Notes under the pieces: generated by a model | What the model was told of the DNA's origin: nothing | Database searches by the model: none | What the model saw: the letters and a program-made list of their open reading frames with translations, nothing else | Shown here: positions 56,674 through 64,000 of the stretch, piece by piece | Layout: every line of letters starts with the position of its first letter | How positions within the stretch are numbered: the stretch's first letter is position 1 | Source: Micromonospora tarapacensis | GTDB lineage: Bacteria; Actinomycetota; Actinomycetes; Mycobacteriales; Micromonosporaceae | Direction: 5' to 3' | Assembly: GCF_019697375.1 (NCBI RefSeq) | Contig: NZ_JAHCDI010000004.1 | Location: 2,529,324-2,593,323, forward strand | Length of the DNA stretch: 64,000 bases | Position numbers and translations under genes: made by a program

Positions 56674-58173
56674 ATGTCTTCTGTGCTGTCCGCGGTCAAC
56701 CGGCCGCGCCTGTCCCGCCCGTCCTGGCTGTCGCCGAAGGTGTTCCGCACCGAGGTCCTCGCCGGCCTGGTCGTCGCCCTGGCACTGATCCCCGAGGCGA
56801 TCAGCTTCTCCATCTTGGCCGGCGTGGATCCCCGGGTCGGGCTGTTCGCCTCGTTCACCATGGCCGTGGTCATCTCGGTCTGCGGCGGCCGACCAGCGAT
56901 GATCAGCGCCGCGACCGGCGCGATCGCCCTGATCGTCGCGCCGCTGGTCAAGGAGCACGGGCTGGACTACCTGATCGCCGCGGTGATCCTCGGCGGCGTC
57001 ATCCAGGTGCTGCTGGCCGTGCTCGGGGTGGCGAAGCTGATGCGGTTCATCCCGCGCAGCGTCATGGTCGGCTTCGTCAACGCCCTGGCCATCCTGATCT
57101 TCGCCGCCCAGGTGCCGTACCTGCTCGGGGTGCCGTGGCTGGTCTACCCCCTCGTCGCCCTCGCCCTGGCGATCATGGTCGGGCTGCCCCGACTCACCAA
57201 GGCCGTCCCGGCCCCACTGGTCGCGATCATCGTGCTCACCGTGATCACCGTGGTCGCCGCCGTGGCGGTGCCCACCGTCGGCGACCAGGGCGAACTGCCC
57301 GACAGCCTGCCGACCCTCGGCCTGCCGCAGATCCCCTGGACCGTGGACACCCTGACCCTGATCGGCCCGTACGCCCTCGGAGTGGCGCTGGTCGGGCTGA
57401 TGGAGTCACTGATGACCGCCAAGCTCGTCGACGACATCACCGACACCCACTCCAACAAGACCCGCGAGTCCTGGGGCCAAGGCGTGGCCAACATCGTCAC
57501 CGGCTTCTTCGGCGGCATGGGCGGCTGCGCCATGATCGGCCAAACGATGATCAACGTGAAGGCGTCCGGCGCCCGGACCCGCCTGTCGACCTTCCTGTCC
57601 GGCGTGTTCCTGCTCATCCTGGTGGTCAGCCTCGGCGACGTGGTCGCCACCATCCCGATGGCCGCCCTCGTCGCCGTGATGATCATCGTCGCCGTCGCCA
57701 CGTTCGACTGGCACTCCGTCGCCCCCGCCACGCTCAAGCGGATGCCGCTGGGCGAGACCCTGGTCATGCTCACCACCGTCGGCGCGGTACTCGCGACCCA
57801 CAACCTCGCCATCGGCGTCATCATCGGCGTCCTCACCGCCATGGTGATCTTCGCCCGGCGGGTCGCCCACCTCGTCGAGGTGACCAGCGTGCTGGACCCC
57901 GACGGCGGCACCCGCATCTACTCCGTACACGGCGAACTCTTCTTCGCCTCCAGCAACGACCTCGTCTACCAGTTCGACTACACCGGCGACCCACAGCACG
58001 TGGTCATCGACATGACCCACGCCCACGTGTGGGACGCCTCGTCGGTCGCCGCGCTGGACGCCGTCACCACCAAGTACGCCGCACGCAGCAAGACCGTCGA
58101 GATCATCGAACTGAACCAGCCCAGCGCCGCCATCCACAGCACCCTCGCCGGCACCCTGAGCGGGGGGCACTGA
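56674..58173 (+). CDS. SulP family inorganic anion transporter
   Basis: 499 residues. Membrane core of ten or more helices at about 25-395 with [20 protein letters not shown] and [24 protein letters not shown] split in the family pattern; C-terminal STAS domain at about 410-490 ([20 protein letters not shown]). SulP proteins carry sulfate, bicarbonate or dicarboxylates. The stop overlaps the MerR start by one base, suggesting joint regulation. Confidence 0.9.
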   Translation: MSSVLSAVNRPRLSRPSWLSPKVFRTEVLAGLVVALALIPEAISFSILAGVDPRVGLFASFTMAVVISVCGGRPAMISAATGAIALIVAPLVKEHGLDYLIAAVILGGVIQVLLAVLGVAKLMRFIPRSVMVGFVNALAILIFAAQVPYLLGVPWLVYPLVALALAIMVGLPRLTKAVPAPLVAIIVLTVITVVAAVAVPTVGDQGELPDSLPTLGLPQIPWTVDTLTLIGPYALGVALVGLMESLMTAKLVDDITDTHSNKTRESWGQGVANIVTGFFGGMGGCAMIGQTMINVKASGARTRLSTFLSGVFLLILVVSLGDVVATIPMAALVAVMIIVAVATFDWHSVAPATLKRMPLGETLVMLTTVGAVLATHNLAIGVIIGVLTAMVIFARRVAHLVEVTSVLDPDGGTRIYSVHGELFFASSNDLVYQFDYTGDPQHVVIDMTHAHVWDASSVAALDAVTTKYAARSKTVEIIELNQPSAAIHSTLAGTLSGGH

Positions 58174-58628
58174 TGCCGGGCGCGGTGCGAGGTGCCGCGC
58201 CCGGGCACCGCCGCGGCCCGGTCGCCCAGCGGCTCATGCAGATCGGCGAGGCCGCCGACCGCGTCGGGCTCAGCATCCGCACCATCCGCCACTACGAGGA
58301 CGCCGGGCTGATCGTCCCGTCGGCGCGCAGCGAGGGCGGTTTCCGCCTCTACACCGACGCCGACCTCGACCGGCTCGCCGTGGTCAAGCGGATGAAACCG
58401 CTCGGGTTCACCCTCGACGAGATGCGGGACCTGCTCGTCGTCCTCGACGCCCTGCCCACCGCAGGCGAGGACGACCGGCGGGCGCTGCTCGACCGGCTCG
58501 GCATGTTCCACAGCGTCGCCACCGCCCGGGTGGACGCGCTCCGCGAACAGTTGGCCACCGCCGAGGGCTTCGCCGACACCCTGCGACACCAGCTCGACCA
58601 GCACTCGTCCCGGCGGCGCCCCCGCTGA
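58173..58628 (+). CDS. MerR family transcriptional regulator
   Basis: 151 residues. Winged helix at about 22-90: LMQIGEAADRVGLSIRTIRH then YEDAGLIVPSARSEGGFRLY; a dimerising coiled coil near the end (ALREQLATAEGFADTLRHQL). No C-terminal Cys or His cluster, so not a metal sensor. Starts in the SulP stop codon (TGATG). May control the SulP gene; Met22 is an alternative start. Confidence 0.85.
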   Translation: MPGAVRGAAPGHRRGPVAQRLMQIGEAADRVGLSIRTIRHYEDAGLIVPSARSEGGFRLYTDADLDRLAVVKRMKPLGFTLDEMRDLLVVLDALPTAGEDDRRALLDRLGMFHSVATARVDALREQLATAEGFADTLRHQLDQHSSRRRPR

Positions 58629-58679
58629 CCCGCTCCGCGCCGGAGGCGTTTTCCGAGATTCGGCCGTCGGTGGCTGCCT

Positions 58680-59669
58680 ATGGTGGACACGACGCGACGG
58701 ACCCGCATCGGGCGGTCGCCGCCGGGACGATGGGCGAGCAGCATGAAGCGGTTCCTGGAGGCTGTCTGGGACACCAGCAGCGTGGGTGGTCGCCTCGTGA
58801 CCAGCATCGCGCTGATCGTGCTGGCCGTCGTCTTTGCGGTTCTCGCCGGTCGCCTGGCCACCGTCCGGGTGACGGACACCGGCAACCGCTACTACCTACG
58901 CAAGGCGGTGCACTACCTGACCGTCGTGGTGCTGCTGTTCGCGCTGGCCCTGCTGTGGCGGCCGTTCGCCGGCCGGATCGGCGTGGTCGTCGGCCTGCTC
59001 GCCGCCGGTCTCGCGCTGGCCCTGCAGGAGGTTCTCGGCGCGTTCGCCGGATGGATCAGCATCCTCAGCGGGCGGCAGTTCCGCGTCGGTGACCGGATAC
59101 AGATGTGCGGGGTACGCGGCGACGTCCTGGACATCACCCCGCTGCGTACCCGCATCCTGGAGAGCGGCTCGTCCGCCGACCCGGAATCCTGGATCCGCGG
59201 CCGGCAGTACACCGGACGGGTGGTGTCCCTGTCGAACCGCTTCGTCTTCACCGCACCGGTCTACAACAGCAGCACCGTGCTGGACCACCTCTGGGAGGAG
59301 CTGACCCTGCCCGTCTCCTACGACGCGGACTGGCACCGGGCGGAACGGATCCTCTGCGAGGAGGCGCAGGCCATCTCCTCGACGGTCGAGGCGCGGCGCG
59401 CCATCGAGCAGATGCGCGACCGCTACCCGGTCGCCGAGGCGGAGGTCGACCCGCGCGTCTTCGTCCGCGCCACCCCGAACTGGGTCGAGCTGTCGGCCCG
59501 GTTCGTGGTGCCGGTGCGCGCCGCCCGTCAGGTCAAGGACCAGGTCACCCGGCGGGTGCTGGACCGCTTCGCCGAGAACGGCATCCGGGTGGCGTCGGTG
59601 ACCCAGGACATCACCATCTACCCACCGCCGGCATCGGAAGGCGTCGCCGTCCCGGCCGACCGCCCGTGA
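58680..59669 (+). CDS. MscS-type mechanosensitive ion channel
   Basis: 329 residues. Three N-terminal helices, then the pore-lining helix GLALALQEVLGAFAGWISIL and the beta domain (FRVGDRIQMCGVRGDVLDI), followed by the mixed alpha/beta cytoplasmic part. Shorter MscS proteins of this layout release solutes upon osmotic downshock. Met22 at 58743 is an alternative start. Converges on the antiporter gene. Confidence 0.88.
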   Translation: MVDTTRRTRIGRSPPGRWASSMKRFLEAVWDTSSVGGRLVTSIALIVLAVVFAVLAGRLATVRVTDTGNRYYLRKAVHYLTVVVLLFALALLWRPFAGRIGVVVGLLAAGLALALQEVLGAFAGWISILSGRQFRVGDRIQMCGVRGDVLDITPLRTRILESGSSADPESWIRGRQYTGRVVSLSNRFVFTAPVYNSSTVLDHLWEELTLPVSYDADWHRAERILCEEAQAISSTVEARRAIEQMRDRYPVAEAEVDPRVFVRATPNWVELSARFVVPVRAARQVKDQVTRRVLDRFAENGIRVASVTQDITIYPPPASEGVAVPADRP

Positions 59670-59722
59670 CCACTCACCGGCCGCGCGATTCCCGGGAGCC
59701 GGAGGACCGATCAGGACGACGC

Positions 59723-60934
59723 TCAGCTGGTCGAAGCTGAGGACCGCCGGGCGTACCAGCGGCGCCCCGGCGTTGCGCTGATGCCGTGCACCACCGTGCT
59801 CGCCACCACCACCAGGCTTCCGGCCACCCACAGCCGGGGATCCCGGACCCCCGCCTGCTGGCTGTGCGCGAGATAGAACAGCGCCGACACGCCGATCGGC
59901 CCGAACCAGCCCAGGAACGCCACACTCCGCCAGGACAGCCCCAGGACGGGCTTCAACGCGAGCACCACCGGCAGGCGACGCAGCACCAGCACCGCGACCA
60001 CGAACGCCGCCAGCGGCCAGCCGAGAGCACGCCAGTCACGCCACGGCACCTCGACTCCCAGCAGGAAGAACAGCGGCAACACCAGATAGCGGGTCAGCGC
60101 GTCGTCGAGCCGCTGCTCCGACGCCCGCGACCGGTCCCCGATCACGGCGTTGTAGGCCAGGCCGGCGACGAACACCGCGAGGATCCCGTCCGTACGCGCC
60201 ACCCGGGCGACTCCCAGCGCGGCGATGCCGAGCACGAGCGTGAAGATCAGCAGGGAGCTCTCGTCCACGTCCTCTCGCGTATCGGCCGCCACCACGGCCC
60301 GGCCGGCGGCGTATCCGACCGCCACGCCGACCACGACCGCCCCCACCACCGCCCACACCGCCGTTGCGAGGTGACCGCCGAAGGATCCGGACGTCGCGGT
60401 CGACAACGCGAGCACGACGAAGACGAACGCCAGCCCGTCGTTGGCGCCCGACTCGCCGCTGATCACCTGACGCAGCCGCGCCGGCAGTTGCCGCTCGGCC
60501 GGCCCACCCGACACGACGCTGGAGGCCAGCACCGGGTCGGTCGGCGTCACACAGGCCCCCAACAGCACCGCCAGGGCCACCGGCAGGCCGAGCACAAGCC
60601 AGGCCAGGCCGGCGCTGACCACCGCCATGCCGGCCATCGCGACGGTGAGGAGCACGCCGACCGGGCGGATCACCGACCGGTAGTCCGACAGTGGGAAACG
60701 CAGCGCCACCGCCATCAGCGAGATGGCCAACAGCACCCGGCTCGCCTCCAGCGTCACCACGGACACCTCGTGGCGGGGCAGGTCGACCAGCCCGAGAACC
60801 GGACCTGCCAGCACGCCCACCAGCAGCGCGAGCAGGGGCTCGCTGACCGGTACCCGGCGGATGGCGCTGGACCAGAAGGCCAGCAACACCCCCAGCACCC
60901 CCACCAGGGCGTAACTGAGGTGCAGCGGATCCAT
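59723..60934 (-). CDS. Cation:proton antiporter (CPA family)
   Basis: 403 residues, about twelve helices. Discontinuous ion-binding region visible as GACVTPTDPVLASSVV and GESGANDGLAFVFV, the ND pair being the expected electroneutral type. Probably exchanges Na+ or K+ for H+ across the plasma membrane. Convergent with the MscS gene and divergent from the DUF2254 gene. Confidence 0.88.
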   Translation of the reverse strand: MDPLHLSYALVGVLGVLLAFWSSAIRRVPVSEPLLALLVGVLAGPVLGLVDLPRHEVSVVTLEASRVLLAISLMAVALRFPLSDYRSVIRPVGVLLTVAMAGMAVVSAGLAWLVLGLPVALAVLLGACVTPTDPVLASSVVSGGPAERQLPARLRQVISGESGANDGLAFVFVVLALSTATSGSFGGHLATAVWAVVGAVVVGVAVGYAAGRAVVAADTREDVDESSLLIFTLVLGIAALGVARVARTDGILAVFVAGLAYNAVIGDRSRASEQRLDDALTRYLVLPLFFLLGVEVPWRDWRALGWPLAAFVVAVLVLRRLPVVLALKPVLGLSWRSVAFLGWFGPIGVSALFYLAHSQQAGVRDPRLWVAGSLVVVASTVVHGISATPGRRWYARRSSASTS

Positions 60935-61163
60935 CCCCGGCCGCTACCCCCTCGTCCCCGCTTTCACACCCGTGCGGGCGAAACGCCGGCGGACCGCCCA
61001 CTGCCGGATGCCGGCAGCACGACCACGCTGGCGACACCGGCAGCGACGGCGTGTGCCGGAGCACCGGCTTCGGTGCGGAACCGCGGTCGGCATCGACGGA
61101 CCGGGCCGCGCACCGTCTCGGCGTGCGTCACGATGGGCACGTGACGTGGAAGATCTGGGCACC

Positions 61164-62756
61164 GTGAGCCGACCTCGCTCCCTGTCCAGACGGCTCGCCG
61201 AGATACGGGAGAGTTTCTGGCTCGTGCCGGCGACCTTCGCGCTGGGCGCGGTGATGGCAGCGTTCGGCCTGTCGGTGCTGGAGCTGCAACTGGACCTCCC
61301 TGTCGAAGGGATCCTGCCCAGCGGCCCCGCCGGGGCCCGCTCGCTGCTGTCATCGATCATCACGGCGATGATCTCCTTCACCGCGTTGGTCTTCTCCATC
61401 ACGGTGGTGGCCCTGCAACTGGCCAGCAGCCAGTACTCCCCCCGGGTGCTCCGGACCTTCCTGCAGGATCGGATCATCCAGGCAACGCTCGGTACGTTCG
61501 TCGCCACCTTCCTGTTCGCCATGGTGGTGCTCGCCGCACTGCCGGCTCAGGACGCGGAAGGGCTCCCGGAGTTGTCGCTCGCGGTGTCCATATCGCTCGT
61601 CCTGGCCAGCACCGGCACCTTCATCTACTACCTGCACCACATCACCACCGTGATGCGGGTGTCGCACATCATCGCCGCGATCGGCGCGCAGACCCGGCGG
61701 TCGATCACCGGCCTTCCCCCGCCGGACGAGTCGAGGGCGGCGGTGCCCGGTGCGGTCACCCAGACCGTGCCAGCCCCGAAGGCCGGGATGATCAGCAATG
61801 TCGATCTCGCCCTGCTCGCTCTGCTGGCACGCGAGTACGACTGCGCCTTCACCCTCGCTCCCGCCCCGGGTGACTTCGTCGTCGAGGGAGCACCGTTGGT
61901 GCGCGTTCACCAGATCGCCGGCGGTAGGGCTCGTCGGGTGCCGGTCGAGCGGGTCAACCAGGGTGTGACGATCGGCGTGGAGCGCACCCCTGGGCAGGAT
62001 GTCGGTTTCGGCTTCCGGCAGCTGGCCGACGTCGCCGAGCGCGCCCTGTCCCCGTCGGTCAACGACGTCACCACCGCGGTGCGGGCCGTGCAGGAGACCC
62101 ACGACCTCCTCCGCCGGCTCGCGACCCGCCCCGACCCGGTGCACGTCGTCCGCGACGACGACGGCACGCCGCGCGTCCGGTTCAACGGGGTCCGGTACGA
62201 CGTTCTGCTGGCCGTCGTCGTCGATGACATCCGACTCGTCTCCGCTCAGCAGCCGCGCGTCACGCGGCTGCTGGAGGCGGTGCTGCGCGACCTGGCGACG
62301 GTCGCGCTTCCCGCCCACCAGACCGCGATCAGGCGTCGGCTGTCGTCGCCGCCCGGCGACGGTCAGCCGGGGTGCCCACGCCGTAGGCGCCGCGCCGCCG
62401 GCTGCTCCACCGCAGGCCCGGGTAGGTCGTCCGCCGGCCACCCTGCGGGGGTGGTGTCGGCCGCCGCCGGCACACGGTGGACTGGCCGCTCTCAGGCCCC
62501 GGTGGCGGGCTCGGCGGCGCCCGCCCCGGTACGGCAGCCGGTGGGCGGTCGAGTCGGTCGAGCCGCGCGAGTTGGGCGGTGCCGCCCCGCACCACGGCCG
62601 CGGCCAGCGTGGTGGTCGCCGGGTGGATCCCGGAGCGGCTCGCCGCGGCGGCGATCCGGACCGACTGGGTCAGGTGCGCCCGCAGGTGACCGGCGACCAG
62701 CCGGTGAAATGTTTCTCCGGCGGCCGAACGCAGCGTGGCCAACTCCTCGTCGGTGA
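61164..62756 (+). CDS. DUF2254 membrane protein
   Basis: 530 residues in the open frame; GTG 61164 chosen, with GTG 61146 an alternative. Four N-terminal helices (FWLVPATFALGAVMAAFGLS; AMISFTALVFSITVVALQLA; FVATFLFAMVVLAALP) and a soluble domain ending near ALPAHQTAIRRRL at about residue 393. The last 130 or so residues are Arg/Ser/Pro-rich and lie antisense to the DUF305-type gene, so the natural stop is probably near 62390 and a shift may have removed it. Unknown function. Confidence 0.75.
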   Translation: MSRPRSLSRRLAEIRESFWLVPATFALGAVMAAFGLSVLELQLDLPVEGILPSGPAGARSLLSSIITAMISFTALVFSITVVALQLASSQYSPRVLRTFLQDRIIQATLGTFVATFLFAMVVLAALPAQDAEGLPELSLAVSISLVLASTGTFIYYLHHITTVMRVSHIIAAIGAQTRRSITGLPPPDESRAAVPGAVTQTVPAPKAGMISNVDLALLALLAREYDCAFTLAPAPGDFVVEGAPLVRVHQIAGGRARRVPVERVNQGVTIGVERTPGQDVGFGFRQLADVAERALSPSVNDVTTAVRAVQETHDLLRRLATRPDPVHVVRDDDGTPRVRFNGVRYDVLLAVVVDDIRLVSAQQPRVTRLLEAVLRDLATVALPAHQTAIRRRLSSPPGDGQPGCPRRRRRAAGCSTAGPGRSSAGHPAGVVSAAAGTRWTGRSQAPVAGSAAPAPVRQPVGGRVGRAARVGRCRPAPRPRPAWWSPGGSRSGSPRRRSGPTGSGAPAGDRRPAGEMFLRRPNAAWPTPRR

Positions 62757-63161
62757 CCATCCCCGGCATGTCGTGGCCGTCGTGCGGGTTGGTTGCCGGC
62801 GCGCCGGAGTCGCCCAGCAGCCGGCTGGACCGGACCAGGTCGGCGCGGTGGGTGGCCTCGACCCGGGCGGCCAGTCGCCGCCAGGCCGGGTCGGTGGTCC
62901 GGGTCGGCACCAGGTCGAGTACCGGCAGCAGCCGTTGCGCCATCGCCACCGTCAACTGGAGCCAGGCGATGTCGGTGGCGTTGAACGGTCCGGCCGTGAC
63001 CGGGGTGGCGCCGCCATGGTCGGCGGCGCGGTCGGCGGAGCTGCCGTGGCCGGTGGTGGCGCGGTCGGCGGAGGTGGGTCGGCGGCGCGTGGTGGCGCGG
63101 CGGAACAGCCGGCGACGAGCAGCACCGCGAGCAGCACCGACGGTGCGACGGTGTCCCGCAT
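62329..63161 (-). pseudogene. DUF305-type lipoprotein, frameshifted
   Basis: A lipoprotein signal (ATG 63161, lipobox LLVAGC) with a Pro/Ala linker lies in one frame; the DUF305-like helical domain lies in another (AGPFNATDIAWLQLTVAMAQ, TDPAWRRLAARVEATHRADL, HDGHDMPGMVTDEELATL) and runs to 62329. The switch must fall between about 63010 and 63110. The end of the second frame is low-complexity and lies antisense to DUF2254. DUF305 proteins bind copper or act at the envelope; here the classic His pairs are reduced. Confidence 0.65.
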
Positions 63162-63233
63162 CGGGCCTCCTTCGCGTCCCCCGACGGCGGGCCGGCGTGA
63201 CCGGGCCCGCCGTCGGGTGCGAACGTGTCCGGC

Positions 63234-64000
63234 TCAGATCGGCCGTCCGTCGTGCCCGCACTTGATGACCGGGCGGATGCAGTCGCGGACCCGCCGCGAC
63301 AGCTCCTCGACCGGCCAGGCGTTGAAGAAGTCGCCGTGCATCGTGTAGCCCGGCCCGGAGGCCAGCCGGAACTGCGACGGGTCACCGTTGACCGGGTACC
63401 GCAGCACCTGTCGCAGCTTCGGCACGTGGACCGGGTGGGTGGCCGGGCAGGCCTGGTTCACCGGGTAGGCCAGGTGGCTCTTGTGGTCCGGCGAGTCCAG
63501 GTCCCGGCCGTTCCAGCACTGCGGAAAGTCCAGGTACGACTCCAGCATCGTGCCGGCCGGGCAGTTGACGAAGTTCTTCGACGGCGGCACGTGCCCGGCG
63601 TGCAGGCAGGACCAGCGGGCGATGCTCTCGCCCGGCCCGGCGGCCTTCGCGTTGCCGGCGACGAGCCGCAAGCCCAGCGGGAACGGCTGGGTCTGCGCGA
63701 CCACGTCGGCGCGGACGCCCTCGCCCAGGTAGTAGAACGTGGCGATGGCCGGCTCCACCGGCACGTTGTCGGCGTAAAGGGTCGGCACCCAGTACGACGA
63801 GACGTCTACCCGCGGGTTGCAGGTGGTGGGCGAGTTGACCAGGTCGCGGAGCGTGGTGTGGGCGTTGGTCACCGTGCTGCCGAAGAAGCTGTGCATGTGC
63901 GAGGCGCCGGGCAGCCCGGGAAGGACGATCGGGTCGTCCGGGAGCCGGTGACTGTACGTGCAGTCGGCGGGGAACTCGGCCACCCGGATGACGTTGATGC
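63234..64000 (-). CDS. DUF1996 secreted protein (partial)
   Basis: The 250-odd residues seen start inside the protein: INVIRVAEFPADCTYSHRL; the frame continues past the right edge of the window. Conserved features: DDPIVLPGLPGASHMHSFFG, CNPRVDVSSYWVPTLY, CPAGTMLESYLDFPQCWNGR, and paired cysteines. DUF1996 proteins are secreted by actinomycetes and fungi, with unknown activity. The C-terminus RDCIRPVIKCGHDGRPI is intact. Its signal peptide lies outside the window. Confidence 0.85.
   Translation of the reverse strand, partial: INVIRVAEFPADCTYSHRLPDDPIVLPGLPGASHMHSFFGSTVTNAHTTLRDLVNSPTTCNPRVDVSSYWVPTLYADNVPVEPAIATFYYLGEGVRADVVAQTQPFPLGLRLVAGNAKAAGPGESIARWSCLHAGHVPPSKNFVNCPAGTMLESYLDFPQCWNGRDLDSPDHKSHLAYPVNQACPATHPVHVPKLRQVLRYPVNGDPSQFRLASGPGYTMHGDFFNAWPVEELSRRVRDCIRPVIKCGHDGRPI

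Overview
The window is one continuous stretch of very GC-rich DNA with frequent GTG/TTG starts, GTGA/ATGA start-stop overlaps, secreted proteins carrying ricin-type CBM13 modules, streptogrisin-type protease and Ser/Thr kinase genes. This fits a soil actinomycete, most likely of the Micromonosporaceae; the species cannot be read from the sequence. No rRNA, tRNA, CRISPR array or intact transposase was seen.

Layout. 1-3178: ATPase and two permeases of a ribose/rhamnose-type sugar ABC importer (second permease cut by the window edge). 3617-12367: three consecutive secreted multi-domain proteins that shuffle ThuA, PQQ-type sugar dehydrogenase, DUF1080, PKD, CBM6 and ricin modules; two end in an identical 381-bp module. 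12432-20585: an eight-gene catabolic operon (binding protein, two permeases, enolase-superfamily dehydratase, zinc dehydrogenase, SDR, lactonase, aldo/keto reductase) resembling the non-phosphorylating L-fucose route, divergent from a FadR-type GntR regulator. A secreted CBM13-esterase follows, and its promoter carries the same TGACGT-N3-ACGTC(A) palindrome as the operon promoter. 23334-27831: a TetR regulator with an MFS symporter, a flavin monooxygenase and an SDR, with two matching TetR-like palindromes. 27881-29765: a small inverted-repeat element and a secreted S1 protease whose signal peptide is out of frame. 30524-33803: xylose-type ABC importer (xylFGH-like, permease frameshifted).

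36367-49253 is the most unusual region: a ten-gene operon (anthranilate-synthase-like pair, B3/4 protein, ATP-grasp ligase, MFS exporter, TrpB-like enzyme, flavodoxin-like oxidoreductase, cupin, chorismate mutase-like protein, UbiD-like decarboxylase) flanked on each side by a MocR-type regulator. It looks like a chorismate-derived specialised-metabolite cluster whose product I do not recognise.

49344-64000 is mostly housekeeping and membrane functions: Ser/Thr kinase, lipoprotein, DUF421 protein, release factor 3, two SDRs, a decayed SRPBCC gene, SulP transporter with a MerR regulator, MscS channel, cation/proton antiporter, DUF2254 membrane protein, a DUF305-type lipoprotein (frameshifted) and a DUF1996 secreted protein cut by the right edge.

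Caution: several genes are broken by single-base shifts, two of them exactly at runs of five C or G. This pattern suggests indel errors in the assembly as much as true gene decay.
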